Shown here in pieces: positions 10,269-18,626 of a stretch of DNA of 64,000 nt (its first letter is position 1; each line of letters starts with the position of its first letter). The stretch is from Verrucomicrobiota bacterium (lineage in GTDB: Bacteria; Verrucomicrobiota; Verrucomicrobiia; Limisphaerales; UBA11320), in contig JACQFQ010000025.1 in the NCBI GenBank assembly GCA_016199985.1, forward strand, positions 62,001-126,000, in the 5' to 3' direction. The notes beneath the pieces were generated by a model. That model was given only the letters and a program-made list of their open reading frames with translations, was not told the DNA's origin and did not search any database. A program made the position numbers and the translations under genes.

Positions 10269-11447
10269 TCAGAGGCGCCGCCTGAGGAGCCAATCCTGAT
10301 GGAAACGGGAGATCGAGATTCTCGTCATCCCATCCCGTTCAAAAAGGCAGGCGACCCAACCCTTCGGGAGCGGCGCGAGACAGCTATAGCCGAAGCTCCC
10401 GGAATACAGAACCCGCGACACGGGCCATGTTTTCCCTTCGTCCCTGCTCAAACGGATCGTGCCGTTCGTTCGCGCCGACTGGGACGCGGGGTTGCTGAAG
10501 AGCAAAGTTCCAGGGCTGCGGTTCCCCTCAGTGGGAATGCGAACCAAGCTGGCCTGACACACAGGCTCGATCAACAGGACGTCGTTCCAGGTCGCGCTCC
10601 ACGTCTGTCCCGCGTCGTGGCTCACGGCGACCTTGCGCAATCTATCTCCGCCCTGGTTGCGGGCGTTCAGCATCAGAGATCCTGCCATGAGCTCAACGCA
10701 CTGGACCTCGTTGGCATGCCCTTTGGTTCCCTCCGGAGCCGTGTCTCCATACAGCCAGGACTCGCCTCCGTCATCGCTGAATACGACATAAACTTTCCAT
10801 TGGCCCGGCGGGCCCTGATTGAAGGGCATCACCAGCCGCCCGGCGCGGGGGCCGCGTTCGAGTTGAATGCCGACGCCTGGCCCGCTGGCAGTGCTTGTGG
10901 CCTCGACAGGTCGCTTCACTTGCGCGGTGATGTCCCGCGGCTTCGACCAGCTCTCACCCTCATCGTCGCTGTGGATGATGAACGTACGACAAATCCGCGG
11001 CCCGTCCAGGCCGGGCGCCGCCTTGTGCTCATCGAAGCCCTTCGCATACCGCTGGAACATGAGAAGCACCCGGCCCGTGCGACGATCCAGGACCGCGGTG
11101 GGATTGTTCAACGCGTTCGCGCCGTCCTCCGCAATCACCCTCAACCCGCTCCATGTTCGACCGCCATCGAGACTTCGTTTCATCACAATATCGTTCTCGG
11201 CGTGATCCAGAAGGCTCGCCCGGCCTTCGGCAAACGCAAGGAGCGCGCGCCGCTTCGTGGCGAGGAGGGAGGGGATTCGATATGCCGGATAGCCCCCTTC
11301 GCCGCCGACAAAGACATCCACAAGGGCAGAGGGAACGGTCCGATCTTCGGCGACACCTTGAAAAGCCCCGAGCAGGAGCAAAACGAGGACGGCAGAGAGG
11401 CGATGGAGCTGGAAGCGGGTTGGAATGTGGGCGGAATTCGGATTCAT
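10269..11447 (-). CDS. Exo-alpha-sialidase (BNR/Asp-box, GH33-like)
   Basis: This 392-residue protein has an N-terminal signal peptide (LSAVLVLLLLGAFQGVAE). It carries the sialidase signature YRIP (FRIP-type) near residue 57. Asp-box repeats follow around the propeller: SLDGGRTW, SDDEGESW, SDDGGESW, SHDAGQTW and SRDEGKTW. Other family-type features are the arginine after YRIPSL and the NARNQGGDR segment. The fold is a six-bladed propeller that releases terminal sialic acids from glycans. It is exported and probably scavenges host or environmental sialoglycans. No sialic-acid catabolic genes are nearby, so the identity as a true sialidase rather than a related BNR hydrolase is inferred. Confidence 0.85.
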   Translation of the reverse strand: MNPNSAHIPTRFQLHRLSAVLVLLLLGAFQGVAEDRTVPSALVDVFVGGEGGYPAYRIPSLLATKRRALLAFAEGRASLLDHAENDIVMKRSLDGGRTWSGLRVIAEDGANALNNPTAVLDRRTGRVLLMFQRYAKGFDEHKAAPGLDGPRICRTFIIHSDDEGESWSKPRDITAQVKRPVEATSTASGPGVGIQLERGPRAGRLVMPFNQGPPGQWKVYVVFSDDGGESWLYGDTAPEGTKGHANEVQCVELMAGSLMLNARNQGGDRLRKVAVSHDAGQTWSATWNDVLLIEPVCQASLVRIPTEGNRSPGTLLFSNPASQSARTNGTIRLSRDEGKTWPVSRVLYSGSFGYSCLAPLPKGWVACLFERDGMTRISISRFHQDWLLRRRL

Positions 11448-11487
11448 GGCGGACGCGCCCGAATTCAGCGCTCGGATCAGCCCGAAA

Positions 11488-11850
11488 TCAAGGCATCACG
11501 CGCTTCACCGCCTGCAGGAGTTCCTCGCAGGGGAGCCCCTTGCTGACGTAGCCGTCAGCGCCGCGGTTCAACGCTTCGCGCAGCAGGTCGTCGACATACC
11601 CCATTCCGGTCATCATCACCACGCGTGTTCGCGGATGGGCTTGCTTGATTCGCGTGAGGACATCGAGGCCGTCCTCCTCCGCGAGATTGATATCGAGCAG
11701 CACGACGTCGGGTTTGTCGCCATCGACGCGGGTCAGGCATTCCTCCGCCGTGGCGGCCCGGGAGGTGCGCATGCCTTCGCGCTCAAAGAACATGCCGTAG
11801 AGCTCGCAGATCTGCGGCTGGTCGTCCACGATGAGAATGCGACGCGTCAT
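11488..11850 (-). CDS. Stand-alone response-regulator receiver (CheY-like)
   Basis: This 120-residue protein is a single receiver domain with no output domain. Acidic residues D9/D10 (VDD), the phospho-acceptor D53 (LLDINL), T81 (MMTG) and K104 (SKG) are all present. It could act through protein-protein contacts or as a phosphate shuttle. The cognate kinase is not adjacent; the nearest histidine kinase in the window is at 39801-41132. It lies about 40 bases upstream of the sialidase start on the same strand, so the two may be co-transcribed. Confidence 0.92.
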   Translation of the reverse strand: MTRRILIVDDQPQICELYGMFFEREGMRTSRAATAEECLTRVDGDKPDVVLLDINLAEEDGLDVLTRIKQAHPRTRVVMMTGMGYVDDLLREALNRGADGYVSKGLPCEELLQAVKRVMP

Positions 11851-11967
11851 AACTCAGTTTATACGATTAAGCCCGCTCCGCCGTCATTGCAAGCCGACGG
11901 GAGGATCAGGCTCTCTCTAGTCCATCGACCTGCCCGCCAGCGGCTAAACTTACTTTCTCGCTCGCGC

Positions 11968-14649
11968 TCAGTCTCGCTCCTTGCGCAGCCGCTTGGGAAT
12001 CACCGCCCAGTAGGGATAGGGAACCTTCGATCCCAACTGCGCATGCCAGAGGATCTTGTTCAGAACGTCCTCGTCGCAGCGATCCGCCTTGTCCAAGGGC
12101 AACTTCGCCGACATCTCCGCGTCGTGTCTCAGCACTGGATCCGTCATCGCCTTCGAAGGCGGATTGAGCTGATCCAGGGGAATGTTGTTCGTCACCGACT
12201 CGAAGGGCGCGAAGTCGGGCGCGGCGGTGAAGCAGTCGAAGAGCGGCGTCGACGCGGCGTCCATCTGGTTCATGGGCGGCAGGCCAAGGATGAGCTCCAT
12301 GGTGCGAATCATCCCGGGAGTGTTGTAATACGTGCTCACGGTGGCTCGCCGTTTGGTGTAGGGGCTCGCCACGTACGCCGTCGTCCGATATCCGCTCACG
12401 TGGTCGTAACCGGCCTGCGGATCATCCTCGATCGCGAAGATGGCGGTGTCCTTCCAAAACGCGCTATGGCTGATCGCCGAGACGATCCGCCCGAACGCGA
12501 GGTCGTTGTCGGCAACGTAGGCGCCCGGAGTCGGAGAGCCCGCCGAGGTCCCCGACGTGTGATCGTTGGGGAGGCAGATAATGATCAGGTTCGGCATGGC
12601 GCCTTCCCGTTCGAAGCGCCCCAGATCCTCGATGAACCGCGCCGCGCGATACACATCAGGAACGTTCATCCCCCACCCCACCGTGTTGGTGTTCAGATGC
12701 GGCCTCACCGACTCAATCGCCGGCCGGCTTCGCATGAAGGTCCGTTGCCCGCCCTGGATAAAATCGTTGTAGAAGTCCGACCACCGCGGCGCTTTCGGCT
12801 TCCCGGGCTCGGTCCAGCCGCTCACCTCAATCGCGAACTCCCCATAGTCCCGGAATGTTTTTCCGTGCTCCAACGCGTTGTCCCAGAGAAATCCCGCGGG
12901 CGAATACGCCATCGCGTCGACGTCGTCGTCCTCCATGCCGTCCGGATAGCTGCGCGGGAAGCCGGCGAAGGATTTCTCCATGTAGTCCGTCGCGAACGCG
13001 GTCGTCGACCATTGATGTCCGTCCGCGCTCAAGATCCCCGCGCAGTAGATGTTGTCGAGCAGCGCGAACTCCCGGACCATCTTGTGCTGATTGGGGGTGT
13101 AGCGCTCCCCGAAGACGCAAAGCCTGGGATCCCCATTGCCCTCGACGACATCCCCCAGCACCTGATCGTAGGTGCGGTTCTCCTTGATGACATAGACCAC
13201 ATGGTGAAAGACGCTCGGTTCGCCAGCCCGCTCGGGGACCGGGCGCGGCGGCTGGTTGGGCCGGGGAGGCAATTGGGAAGCCTCGATCAACTCGCGGCGA
13301 CAGTTGGCGAGCACCACGCGGGTGTGCCGCACTAACGCGGCATCGTCGGGGATCTTCACAATCGACACCGAGCCCACGTAGTCGTGCGAGTTGTGCTTTT
13401 CCGGGGGCGACGGCAGCGTGCGACGGCCCGAGCCGGTCCCTTTGATGTTCGCCACGTGCAACTGGCCTCGCGCGACGTCAAAAGCAATCGCGCCGGGGTA
13501 CCAGCCCACGGGAATCAGCCCTCGTAGCTTCGCGCGCGTGGGGGAAAAATCCACCACGGCGATCGCGTTTTGTGTGCCATTGCAAACGAAGAGTCGCTTG
13601 CCGTCGGCGTCGAACGTCAGCGCGTTGGGGCTGGCTCCGAAGTAGTCCTTCGGCTGCCACCGAAGGGAGATGTCCTGGACAATCTCACCGCTCTGCGTGT
13701 CGATCACGGTGACGGTGTCGCTCCCCGCGTTCGCGACCACGACGTGCCGCCGATTCGGGTGCTGCGCCAGGGCCGACGCGTGCAGTCCGGTGAGGACCTC
13801 CCGCGTCGGCTCGCGCCCCTCAAGATCCACGATGGAAACCGAGCCTTCGCTGGCGATATGGCGCTTCGGATCGACTCGGACCCGAGTGCCCCTGCCTCCC
13901 GGCCCGGTGAGGCTGTTCGTGTCCGGCCGTCGCCCGCCCCAGTTGCTCACATACGCCTTGCGCCCGACAATCGTCACATCATAAGGCGCCATCCCCACTT
14001 CGAAACGCCGCAGCGGCGCCCCGGTTTTCGCGTCCATCTCCAGAAGCCCGTTCGAGAGATTCAGCGCCACGTAAAGCAGGGCTCCGTCCGCCGACATCGC
14101 GAGTCCTGAAGGGATCTCGTTGGTGCGCTGCGACAGCGCAACGGTCGGCAGGCGGAAGCTGGTCAGCGGATGGAGGGAGATATCGTCGACCGAGAAGACC
14201 TTGATGGATCCATTCACATTGGAGAGGTAGACGCGCTTTCCGTCCTTCGAAAAAATCAAGCCCGTAAAGCTGAGCTGGCCGTGCGTATCGGGCCGCAACA
14301 GATGGGTCGACACCGCCGCTTCCGAATCGCGCCCGGAAGCCTCGGCGGGCAGGCTCAAGCGCTGCACGATGTCGCCGGTGTCCGGGCTCAGGACCAGGAG
14401 CTCGGCGGTCTTTCCGGACGTGATCAGGCGGCGTCCGTCGGGGCTGAGCGCGATGGCCTGGGGTCGCAGATCCGGGAGCGGAGCCTGAATGCCCGCCGGC
14501 GTGAGAATCTGGCTCACCGGCGTGATGAATCGATTCGGTCCCGCAGGGCCCACGATCTCCCGCGATCCGCCGCCCGGCGCCCCCGCCGCGTGGAGGTTTG
14601 AGGGAATGGAAAGGGCGATCGCGAGGACAATGGGGAAATGATGGCTCAT
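11968..14649 (-). CDS. Secreted YncE-type beta-propeller fused to a phosphoesterase/alkaline-phosphatase-like domain
   Basis: This 893-residue protein has a signal peptide (FPIVLAIALSIPSNLHA). Residues from about 40 to 440 form a YVTN/YncE-like propeller, with repeats such as ALSPDGRRLITSG, VTVIDTQSGEIV and IAVVDFSP. From about 475 it continues as a phosphoesterase-family domain (VVYVIKENRTYDQVLGDV, NDHTSGTSAGSP, FAIEDDPQAGYDHV). That domain belongs to the alkaline-phosphatase superfamily group that includes acid phosphatases and phospholipase C-like enzymes. The same fusion is annotated in many Verrucomicrobia and Acidobacteria, with unknown substrate. It is divergent from the DAHP synthase gene. 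Confidence 0.88.
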   Translation of the reverse strand: MSHHFPIVLAIALSIPSNLHAAGAPGGGSREIVGPAGPNRFITPVSQILTPAGIQAPLPDLRPQAIALSPDGRRLITSGKTAELLVLSPDTGDIVQRLSLPAEASGRDSEAAVSTHLLRPDTHGQLSFTGLIFSKDGKRVYLSNVNGSIKVFSVDDISLHPLTSFRLPTVALSQRTNEIPSGLAMSADGALLYVALNLSNGLLEMDAKTGAPLRRFEVGMAPYDVTIVGRKAYVSNWGGRRPDTNSLTGPGGRGTRVRVDPKRHIASEGSVSIVDLEGREPTREVLTGLHASALAQHPNRRHVVVANAGSDTVTVIDTQSGEIVQDISLRWQPKDYFGASPNALTFDADGKRLFVCNGTQNAIAVVDFSPTRAKLRGLIPVGWYPGAIAFDVARGQLHVANIKGTGSGRRTLPSPPEKHNSHDYVGSVSIVKIPDDAALVRHTRVVLANCRRELIEASQLPPRPNQPPRPVPERAGEPSVFHHVVYVIKENRTYDQVLGDVVEGNGDPRLCVFGERYTPNQHKMVREFALLDNIYCAGILSADGHQWSTTAFATDYMEKSFAGFPRSYPDGMEDDDVDAMAYSPAGFLWDNALEHGKTFRDYGEFAIEVSGWTEPGKPKAPRWSDFYNDFIQGGQRTFMRSRPAIESVRPHLNTNTVGWGMNVPDVYRAARFIEDLGRFEREGAMPNLIIICLPNDHTSGTSAGSPTPGAYVADNDLAFGRIVSAISHSAFWKDTAIFAIEDDPQAGYDHVSGYRTTAYVASPYTKRRATVSTYYNTPGMIRTMELILGLPPMNQMDAASTPLFDCFTAAPDFAPFESVTNNIPLDQLNPPSKAMTDPVLRHDAEMSAKLPLDKADRCDEDVLNKILWHAQLGSKVPYPYWAVIPKRLRKERD

Positions 14650-14881
14650 GATTCGACTCAGGAATTGCTGCGTTCGAAGGCGCGAGGCTGCCCCAAGAAC
14701 GACCGCGCCGCCAGCGGAACTTGATCATGGAGTTCTCCCTTCGGCGCATCCCCAATTCGTGGCTTCACCTGGCGATCCCCTCAAATCCTTCTTCCGCGCC
14801 CTTCCCTTGCCGCCCAGTTCTACGTGGGCTGGACTGAGGACATTCTGGCGCCCCGCGCCCTCTTCGGCCTCCAAAAACGCG

Positions 14882-14909
14882 TTGACCTCTCCCATCGCGG
14901 TGATAGCTT
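14882..14909 (+). promoter_or_regulatory. Candidate promoter of the aroF leader
   Basis: TTGACC (14882-14887) and TAGCTT (14904-14909) are separated by 16 bases. This would place the transcription start around 14916, at or just before the GTG of the leader peptide, implying a very short or absent 5' untranslated region. The -10 match is partial, so this is only a candidate. Confidence 0.35.
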
Positions 14910-14918
14910 TTGCTCATC

Positions 14919-15014
14919 GTGTCAGTCAGCCTTCATCGCAACAGCTATTGGTTCGGGTTTGTGGGCGGCTATTACTTTAGCCCGCCTGCGACCCTGCGTT
15001 TGAGGCTGTCCTGA
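14919..15014 (+). CDS. Aromatic-rich leader peptide of the DAHP synthase attenuator
   Basis: A 31-codon frame reads (M)SVSLHRNSYWFGFVGGYYF and then SPPATLRLRLS-stop. Seven of thirteen consecutive residues (positions 10-20 and flank) are Tyr, Trp or Phe. The frame opens after a TAG at 14904; possible starts are TTG 14910 and GTG 14919, and no Shine-Dalgarno sequence is visible. It sits in the divergent intergenic region, 83 bases before the start of the DAHP synthase gene and just upstream of a perfect terminator hairpin. This is the classical arrangement of a ribosome-mediated attenuator sensing charged tRNA(Tyr/Phe/Trp). The Tyr-Tyr-Phe codons (14970-14978) lie in the loop of a possible hairpin (14961-14966 with 14980-14985). 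Translation has not been shown; the call rests on composition and position. Confidence 0.72.
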   Translation: MSVSLHRNSYWFGFVGGYYFSPPATLRLRLS

Positions 15015-15032
15015 CCTTCTCATGACAAATCC

Positions 15033-15060
15033 AAGCCGCAGGTTCACCCTGCGGCTTTTT
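15033..15060 (+). terminator. Attenuator terminator upstream of aroF
   Basis: A perfect 10-bp stem (AAGCCGCAGG at 15033-15042 with CCTGCGGCTT at 15048-15057) encloses a TTCAC loop and leads into TTTTT. No plus-strand gene ends upstream; the left neighbour is divergent. A terminator here therefore makes sense mainly as an attenuator for the gene starting 37 bases later. Its 5' arm (CGCAGG) could instead pair with either CCTGCG copy at 14985-14990 or 14993-14998 at the end of the leader-peptide frame, giving an antiterminator. Confidence 0.85.
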
Positions 15061-15097
15061 CGTTGGCGGGGATCTCCGGCGCAACTCAAAGACAAAT

Positions 15098-16111
15098 ATG
15101 ATCATCGTTCTCAGGAAGAATATCTCCCGAAAAGAGGAGCTGGAGGTGCTGCGGGCCATCAAGCGCCTGGGCTACAAGCCCCACATCATGCGAGGCGTCG
15201 CCCGCACCGTGGTGGGGGCGATCGGGGATGAGCGAAAGAACCAATCCCTCGAAGCGCTGTCCGCGATGCCGCAGGTCGAGAGCGTCACCCCGGTTCAGAA
15301 GCGTCACAAGCTGGTGAGCCGGGAGGCGCATCCGGTGAATTCCAGCGTTCGCGCCGGTAATGTCGTCATTGGGGGACGAAAGCTGATCGTGATGGCGGGC
15401 CCCTGCTCCGTCGAAAGCGAGAAACAGGTCCTGGCGACCGCAACCGCCGTCAAGGCCGCCGGAGCATCGATCCTCCGCGGCGGCGCCTACAAGCCTCGAA
15501 CTTCGCCGTACGAATTCCAGGGGCTCGGCGAGAAGGGACTGAAGATCCTGGCCAAAGCCCGGAAGGAAACGGGGCTCCCCATCATCACAGAGCTCCTCTC
15601 GGAACGGCAGGCCACGCTGGTCGCCGATTACGCCGACATCCTTCAGATCGGAACGCGCAACGCCCAAAATTTCCAACTCCTCATCGCGGCGGCCAAGACA
15701 GGACGCCCTGTCCTGCTCAAGCGAGGCCTCTCCATGCGGATCGAGGAATGGCTGCTGGCGGGCGAGTACATCCTCGCTCACGACAATCCGAACCTCCTCT
15801 TCTGCGAACGGGGAGTCCGCACCTTCGACACCTACACGCGAAACACCCTCGACCTCGCGGCCATCCCGATTCTCAAGCAGGAGACGCACTGCCCCGTCGT
15901 CATCGATCCCAGCCAGGGCGCGGGGCGCGCCGATCTCGTGTCCGGGCTCTGCAAAGGAGCGGTCGCCATGGGCGCGGACGCGCTGTTGATCGAAGTGCAC
16001 CCCAATCCTTCAGCGGCCTGGAGCGACGCGGCTCAGCAGCTCTCGATCGACGGATTCGCGCGCTTGATGACGGACCTGCAGCCGTTCATCGCGGCCGCTG
16101 GTCGAGAGTAG
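15098..16111 (+). CDS. aroF: 3-deoxy-7-phosphoheptulonate (DAHP) synthase, class I-beta with N-terminal ferredoxin-like domain
   Basis: The enzyme condenses phosphoenolpyruvate with erythrose 4-phosphate in the first step of the shikimate pathway. At 337 residues it has the Thermotoga-type layout: an N-terminal ferredoxin-like regulatory domain (about 1-70; MIIVLRKNIS) that in this type binds Tyr/Phe, then the TIM barrel. Family motifs are AGPCSVES (metal-ligand Cys, about 100), RGGAYKPRTSPY, KRGLSMRIEEWL and LIEVHPNP (metal-ligand Glu). The segment that normally reads DPSH, whose His is a metal ligand in the Thermotoga enzyme, reads DPSQGAGR here. The Asp ligand region (WSDAAQQL) is retained. 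Its expression is probably controlled by the leader peptide and attenuator just upstream. Confidence 0.93.
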   Translation: MIIVLRKNISRKEELEVLRAIKRLGYKPHIMRGVARTVVGAIGDERKNQSLEALSAMPQVESVTPVQKRHKLVSREAHPVNSSVRAGNVVIGGRKLIVMAGPCSVESEKQVLATATAVKAAGASILRGGAYKPRTSPYEFQGLGEKGLKILAKARKETGLPIITELLSERQATLVADYADILQIGTRNAQNFQLLIAAAKTGRPVLLKRGLSMRIEEWLLAGEYILAHDNPNLLFCERGVRTFDTYTRNTLDLAAIPILKQETHCPVVIDPSQGAGRADLVSGLCKGAVAMGADALLIEVHPNPSAAWSDAAQQLSIDGFARLMTDLQPFIAAAGRE

Positions 16112-16172
16112 CTGGCGGAAGGGAAAGGGGAAGGATCCGAGGAGTTCAGGTCCGAGGGAGGGGGCGGGAAAG

Positions 16173-16206
16173 AAAAAACGGAGTTTGGTTTGCGCCAAAC
16201 TCCGTT
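16173..16206 (-). terminator. Rho-independent terminator of the RRM gene
   Basis: Read on the minus strand, a 12-bp stem (AACGGAGTTTGG with CCAAACTCCGTT, loop CGCAAA) is followed by a T-rich tract (TTTTCTTT; the last two stem bases extend it to six T). It starts about 20 bases after the stop of the RRM gene. On the plus strand only two T follow the stem, so it is not expected to be efficient for aroF. Confidence 0.88.
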
Positions 16207-16224
16207 CGAAATAGGAGGAAGGGA

Positions 16225-16560
16225 TCAATAACGGTTACGGCGTCCGCCGCCGCCGCCGCCGCCGCCGCCACCGCCGAAGTCACGGCGAGGTCCGCCGCCG
16301 CCCGGACGCTCTTCCTTGGGCCGGGCGATGTTGACCGTCAGGTTGCGGCCGCCGAGGGGAGCGCCGTTGAGGGCTTCGATCGCTTTCTGGGCTTCTTCGG
16401 GAGTGCTCATGGTGACGAAGGCAAAACCACGAGGACGGCCGCTCATACGGTCGACCATGAGGTTGGCTTCCACGACAGTCCCATGCGCCGCAAAGGCGTC
16501 ATGCAACTCATTCTCAGTCGTGTTGAATGAGAGGTTACCAACGAATATTTTCGTGCTCAT
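16225..16560 (-). CDS. Glycine-rich RNA-binding protein (single RRM)
   Basis: This 111-residue protein is one RNA-recognition motif plus a short tail. RNP2 is IFVGNL (residues 5-10) and RNP1 is RGFAFVTM (44-51). The tail from about residue 87 is almost pure glycine with arginines (RRDFGGGG...GGRRNRY). Such proteins occur in cyanobacteria, Verrucomicrobia and other bacteria as cold-shock-type RNA chaperones; the exact RNA targets here are unknown. The glycine tract is encoded by a (CCG)n run on the plus strand at 16244-16269. It has its own terminator and is divergent from the ExeA-like gene. Confidence 0.93.
   Translation of the reverse strand: MSTKIFVGNLSFNTTENELHDAFAAHGTVVEANLMVDRMSGRPRGFAFVTMSTPEEAQKAIEALNGAPLGGRNLTVNIARPKEERPGGGGPRRDFGGGGGGGGGGGRRNRY
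16244..16269. repeat. CCG trinucleotide run encoding the glycine tail of the RRM protein
   Basis: Twenty-six bases of uninterrupted CCG repeat, followed after one A by two more units. It encodes polyglycine in the RRM gene. Perfect triplet runs of this kind can change length by slippage without breaking the frame. Confidence 0.8.
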
Positions 16561-16836
16561 GTGATGTTTCTATTGTCCCTAGAATCAGTCTTTCGTTGAT
16601 CCAAACCGTTCCCGACTATCGGGTTTCAAATCATCACTGAACTCTGTTCACCTGAAGATTCACCAAGTCTTGGAGGCGACAAGCTGCCGATCGGACCGGG
16701 AAACCATGGCGAGTTCCAATAGTTTGGCAAGTCGGAAACCGCAAAAAAAGTTGTGCGCCAGCGAGCTCCGCGCGATGTCGCGACGCGGAAAAAACTGCCC
16801 ACAAAGCCTCGGCCCGCCAGTTGCTTTCCTGGGCAT

Positions 16837-17652
16837 GTGTATTTGGAATTCTATGGTCTGACGGAACCTCCGTTCAGCATCACGCCAAATCCAAGATTCC
16901 TGTTTTACAGCCCGCGCCACCGGGAAGCATTCAACCACATGCTTTACGGCATTCGGGAGCGCAAGGGCTTCATCCAACTCACGGGCGAAGTGGGAGCGGG
17001 AAAAACCACTCTTTGCCGGGCTCTGCTCGAAACGCTCGGCAAAAACTTCTCCACAGCGCTGATTCTCAATCCGATCCTCAACAACGACGAACTGCTTCGG
17101 GCGGTCGCCATGGAATTTGGGGTGAAGACCAAGGGATTGGAACGACTGGAGGTGCTCAGCGAGATCAACCGCTTCCTGCTCCAGGAATCCGAGAACGATC
17201 GCGACGCCGTTCTCATCATCGACGAGGCCCAGGATCTTACGAATGAATCGCTCGAGCAAATCCGGCTGCTGAGCAACCTGGAAACGAACGATCGGAAGCT
17301 TGTCCAGATTGTATTGATGGGCCAGCCGGAGTTGCGGGATCGCCTGGAGGACTACTCGCTGAGGCAGCTCCGGCAGCGCATCACGATCCGCTACCATCTC
17401 ACGCCGCTCAGCCGCAAGGAGCTCGCCCACTACGTCCAGCATCGGCTGACCGTCTCGGGAGCGCGCGGCGTGCCCACATTCACCGGCCCGGCCCTTTGGC
17501 GGGTCTACTCTTACTCAAAGGGGATCCCGCGATTGGTGAACGCGCTTTGCGACAAGTGCCTGCTCGCCGGGTTCGTGAGGCAGTCGGATCAAATCGATTT
17601 TGGAACCGTGGGACGCGCTATCCACGAGCTGGAAGGAAGAATAAGCATATGA
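16837..17652 (+). CDS. ExeA/GspA-like AAA ATPase
   Basis: I start this gene at GTG 16837 because it gives MYLEFYGLTEPPFSITPNP, the conserved N terminus of ExeA-type ATPases; the longer frame upstream has no family character. The 271-residue protein has a P-loop GEVGAGKTT (50-58), Walker B LIIDEAQDL (about 130) and a later arginine-rich sensor region (RQLRQRITIRYHLTPL). ExeA with ExeB/GspB helps insert or position the type II secretin across the peptidoglycan. The next gene starts at 17649 and overlaps the stop (ATGA), so the two are translationally coupled. Confidence 0.88.
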   Translation: MYLEFYGLTEPPFSITPNPRFLFYSPRHREAFNHMLYGIRERKGFIQLTGEVGAGKTTLCRALLETLGKNFSTALILNPILNNDELLRAVAMEFGVKTKGLERLEVLSEINRFLLQESENDRDAVLIIDEAQDLTNESLEQIRLLSNLETNDRKLVQIVLMGQPELRDRLEDYSLRQLRQRITIRYHLTPLSRKELAHYVQHRLTVSGARGVPTFTGPALWRVYSYSKGIPRLVNALCDKCLLAGFVRQSDQIDFGTVGRAIHELEGRISI

Positions 17653-18428
17653 GTCTGATCAATGACGCCCTCAAGCGGGCGAACGAACAAAAGGCCAAGC
17701 AGCCCACCCCCGCCGAACTGGGCGCGGAGTTGCAAACCATCGAAACAGGAACGGATCAAACCCGCCTCTGGCCCATCGGGCTTTTCGCCGTGTGCCTTGT
17801 CGGATCGCTCTGGTTCGGATGGATGTGGTGGCATGGCGAGGGCGCGCAAACAGCCGAAGGGCTCGGCGCCGATCGCGCCGAGGTCGCCGCTCGATCTCCC
17901 TCTGTCTCGCCGGACGCCTCCGCCACAGGCGAGGGGGCCGATGCGCCCGCGGAGGGATCCTACGTCACGCAGGAGCTTCCGAAGATTCCCAGAAAGCCGA
18001 AGCAGGCCCCGCCCCTGATCGCCACGCCGGTTCTCAATCCGACGCCGCAACCCGGGATCGCTCCAAACGCCCCCGTCCCGCCGCCGCCTTCACCCCCGAT
18101 CGCGTCTCACGCCACCCAGGCGCCTCAGAGGGAGAATCCGACGCCAGTCGCGTCGACCTCTCGAACCGCGCCGGCCCTAACGCGCGCGCCGGCGCCCCTC
18201 CCCGCCCCGGTGGTCGCCGCGCCGCAGCCAACGGCGCCGCCGCAAACAACCTTCCCCGCGCTCACCCTCCAGGGGATCTACTATCGTCCAACCCGGCCGG
18301 CCGCCGTGATCAACTCGCGCACCGTCTATGTCGGCGACCGCATCAGCAACACCAAGGTCCTCGCCATTGACCGTCACGAGGTGACCGTTCAGTGGAATAA
18401 CCAAGTGCGGGTCCTCGCATTCCAATAA
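17649..18428 (+). CDS. GspB-like secretion accessory protein
   Basis: The start ATG overlaps the stop of the ExeA-like gene. The 259-residue protein begins MSLINDALKRANEQK, a hallmark of GspB/ExeB N termini. It has one membrane span (about 41-60, WPIGLFAVCLVGSLWFGW) and a long Pro/Ala-rich periplasmic linker (about 80-195). A C-terminal GspB-type domain of about 60 residues follows (ALTLQGIYYRPTRPAAVINS...). It most likely forms a complex with the upstream ATPase for type II secretin assembly. No other gsp genes are in the window, although pseudopilins are encoded at 43386 and 46286. Confidence 0.85.
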   Translation: MSLINDALKRANEQKAKQPTPAELGAELQTIETGTDQTRLWPIGLFAVCLVGSLWFGWMWWHGEGAQTAEGLGADRAEVAARSPSVSPDASATGEGADAPAEGSYVTQELPKIPRKPKQAPPLIATPVLNPTPQPGIAPNAPVPPPPSPPIASHATQAPQRENPTPVASTSRTAPALTRAPAPLPAPVVAAPQPTAPPQTTFPALTLQGIYYRPTRPAAVINSRTVYVGDRISNTKVLAIDRHEVTVQWNNQVRVLAFQ

Positions 18429-18626
18429 AACCATCAGCCATCCGAGGGCGCGCCGCCCTCCTCCGATTCCATGCGCACTGAGAAACCAAAACCAACCCAT
18501 CGAATGAAAGAAGACCTTGACATCGCCAGCGGGGACTCGTCGCCCTCGCGACTCCGCAAGAAAATCGAGTTGTCACGTTCGCGCCCGATGTTACCTTCGC
18601 GCCGCAATCTGAAGACGAAACCGAGT

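Noticed and set aside
11425..13335. 636-codon plus-strand open frame
   Set aside because: It is antisense to the receiver and propeller-phosphoesterase genes and has no protein-like character.
16638..16650. TGAAC-TCT-GTTCA palindrome as a LexA-like site
   Set aside because: Five-base arms are expected by chance and the spacing differs from known LexA boxes; the neighbouring genes are not SOS-type.
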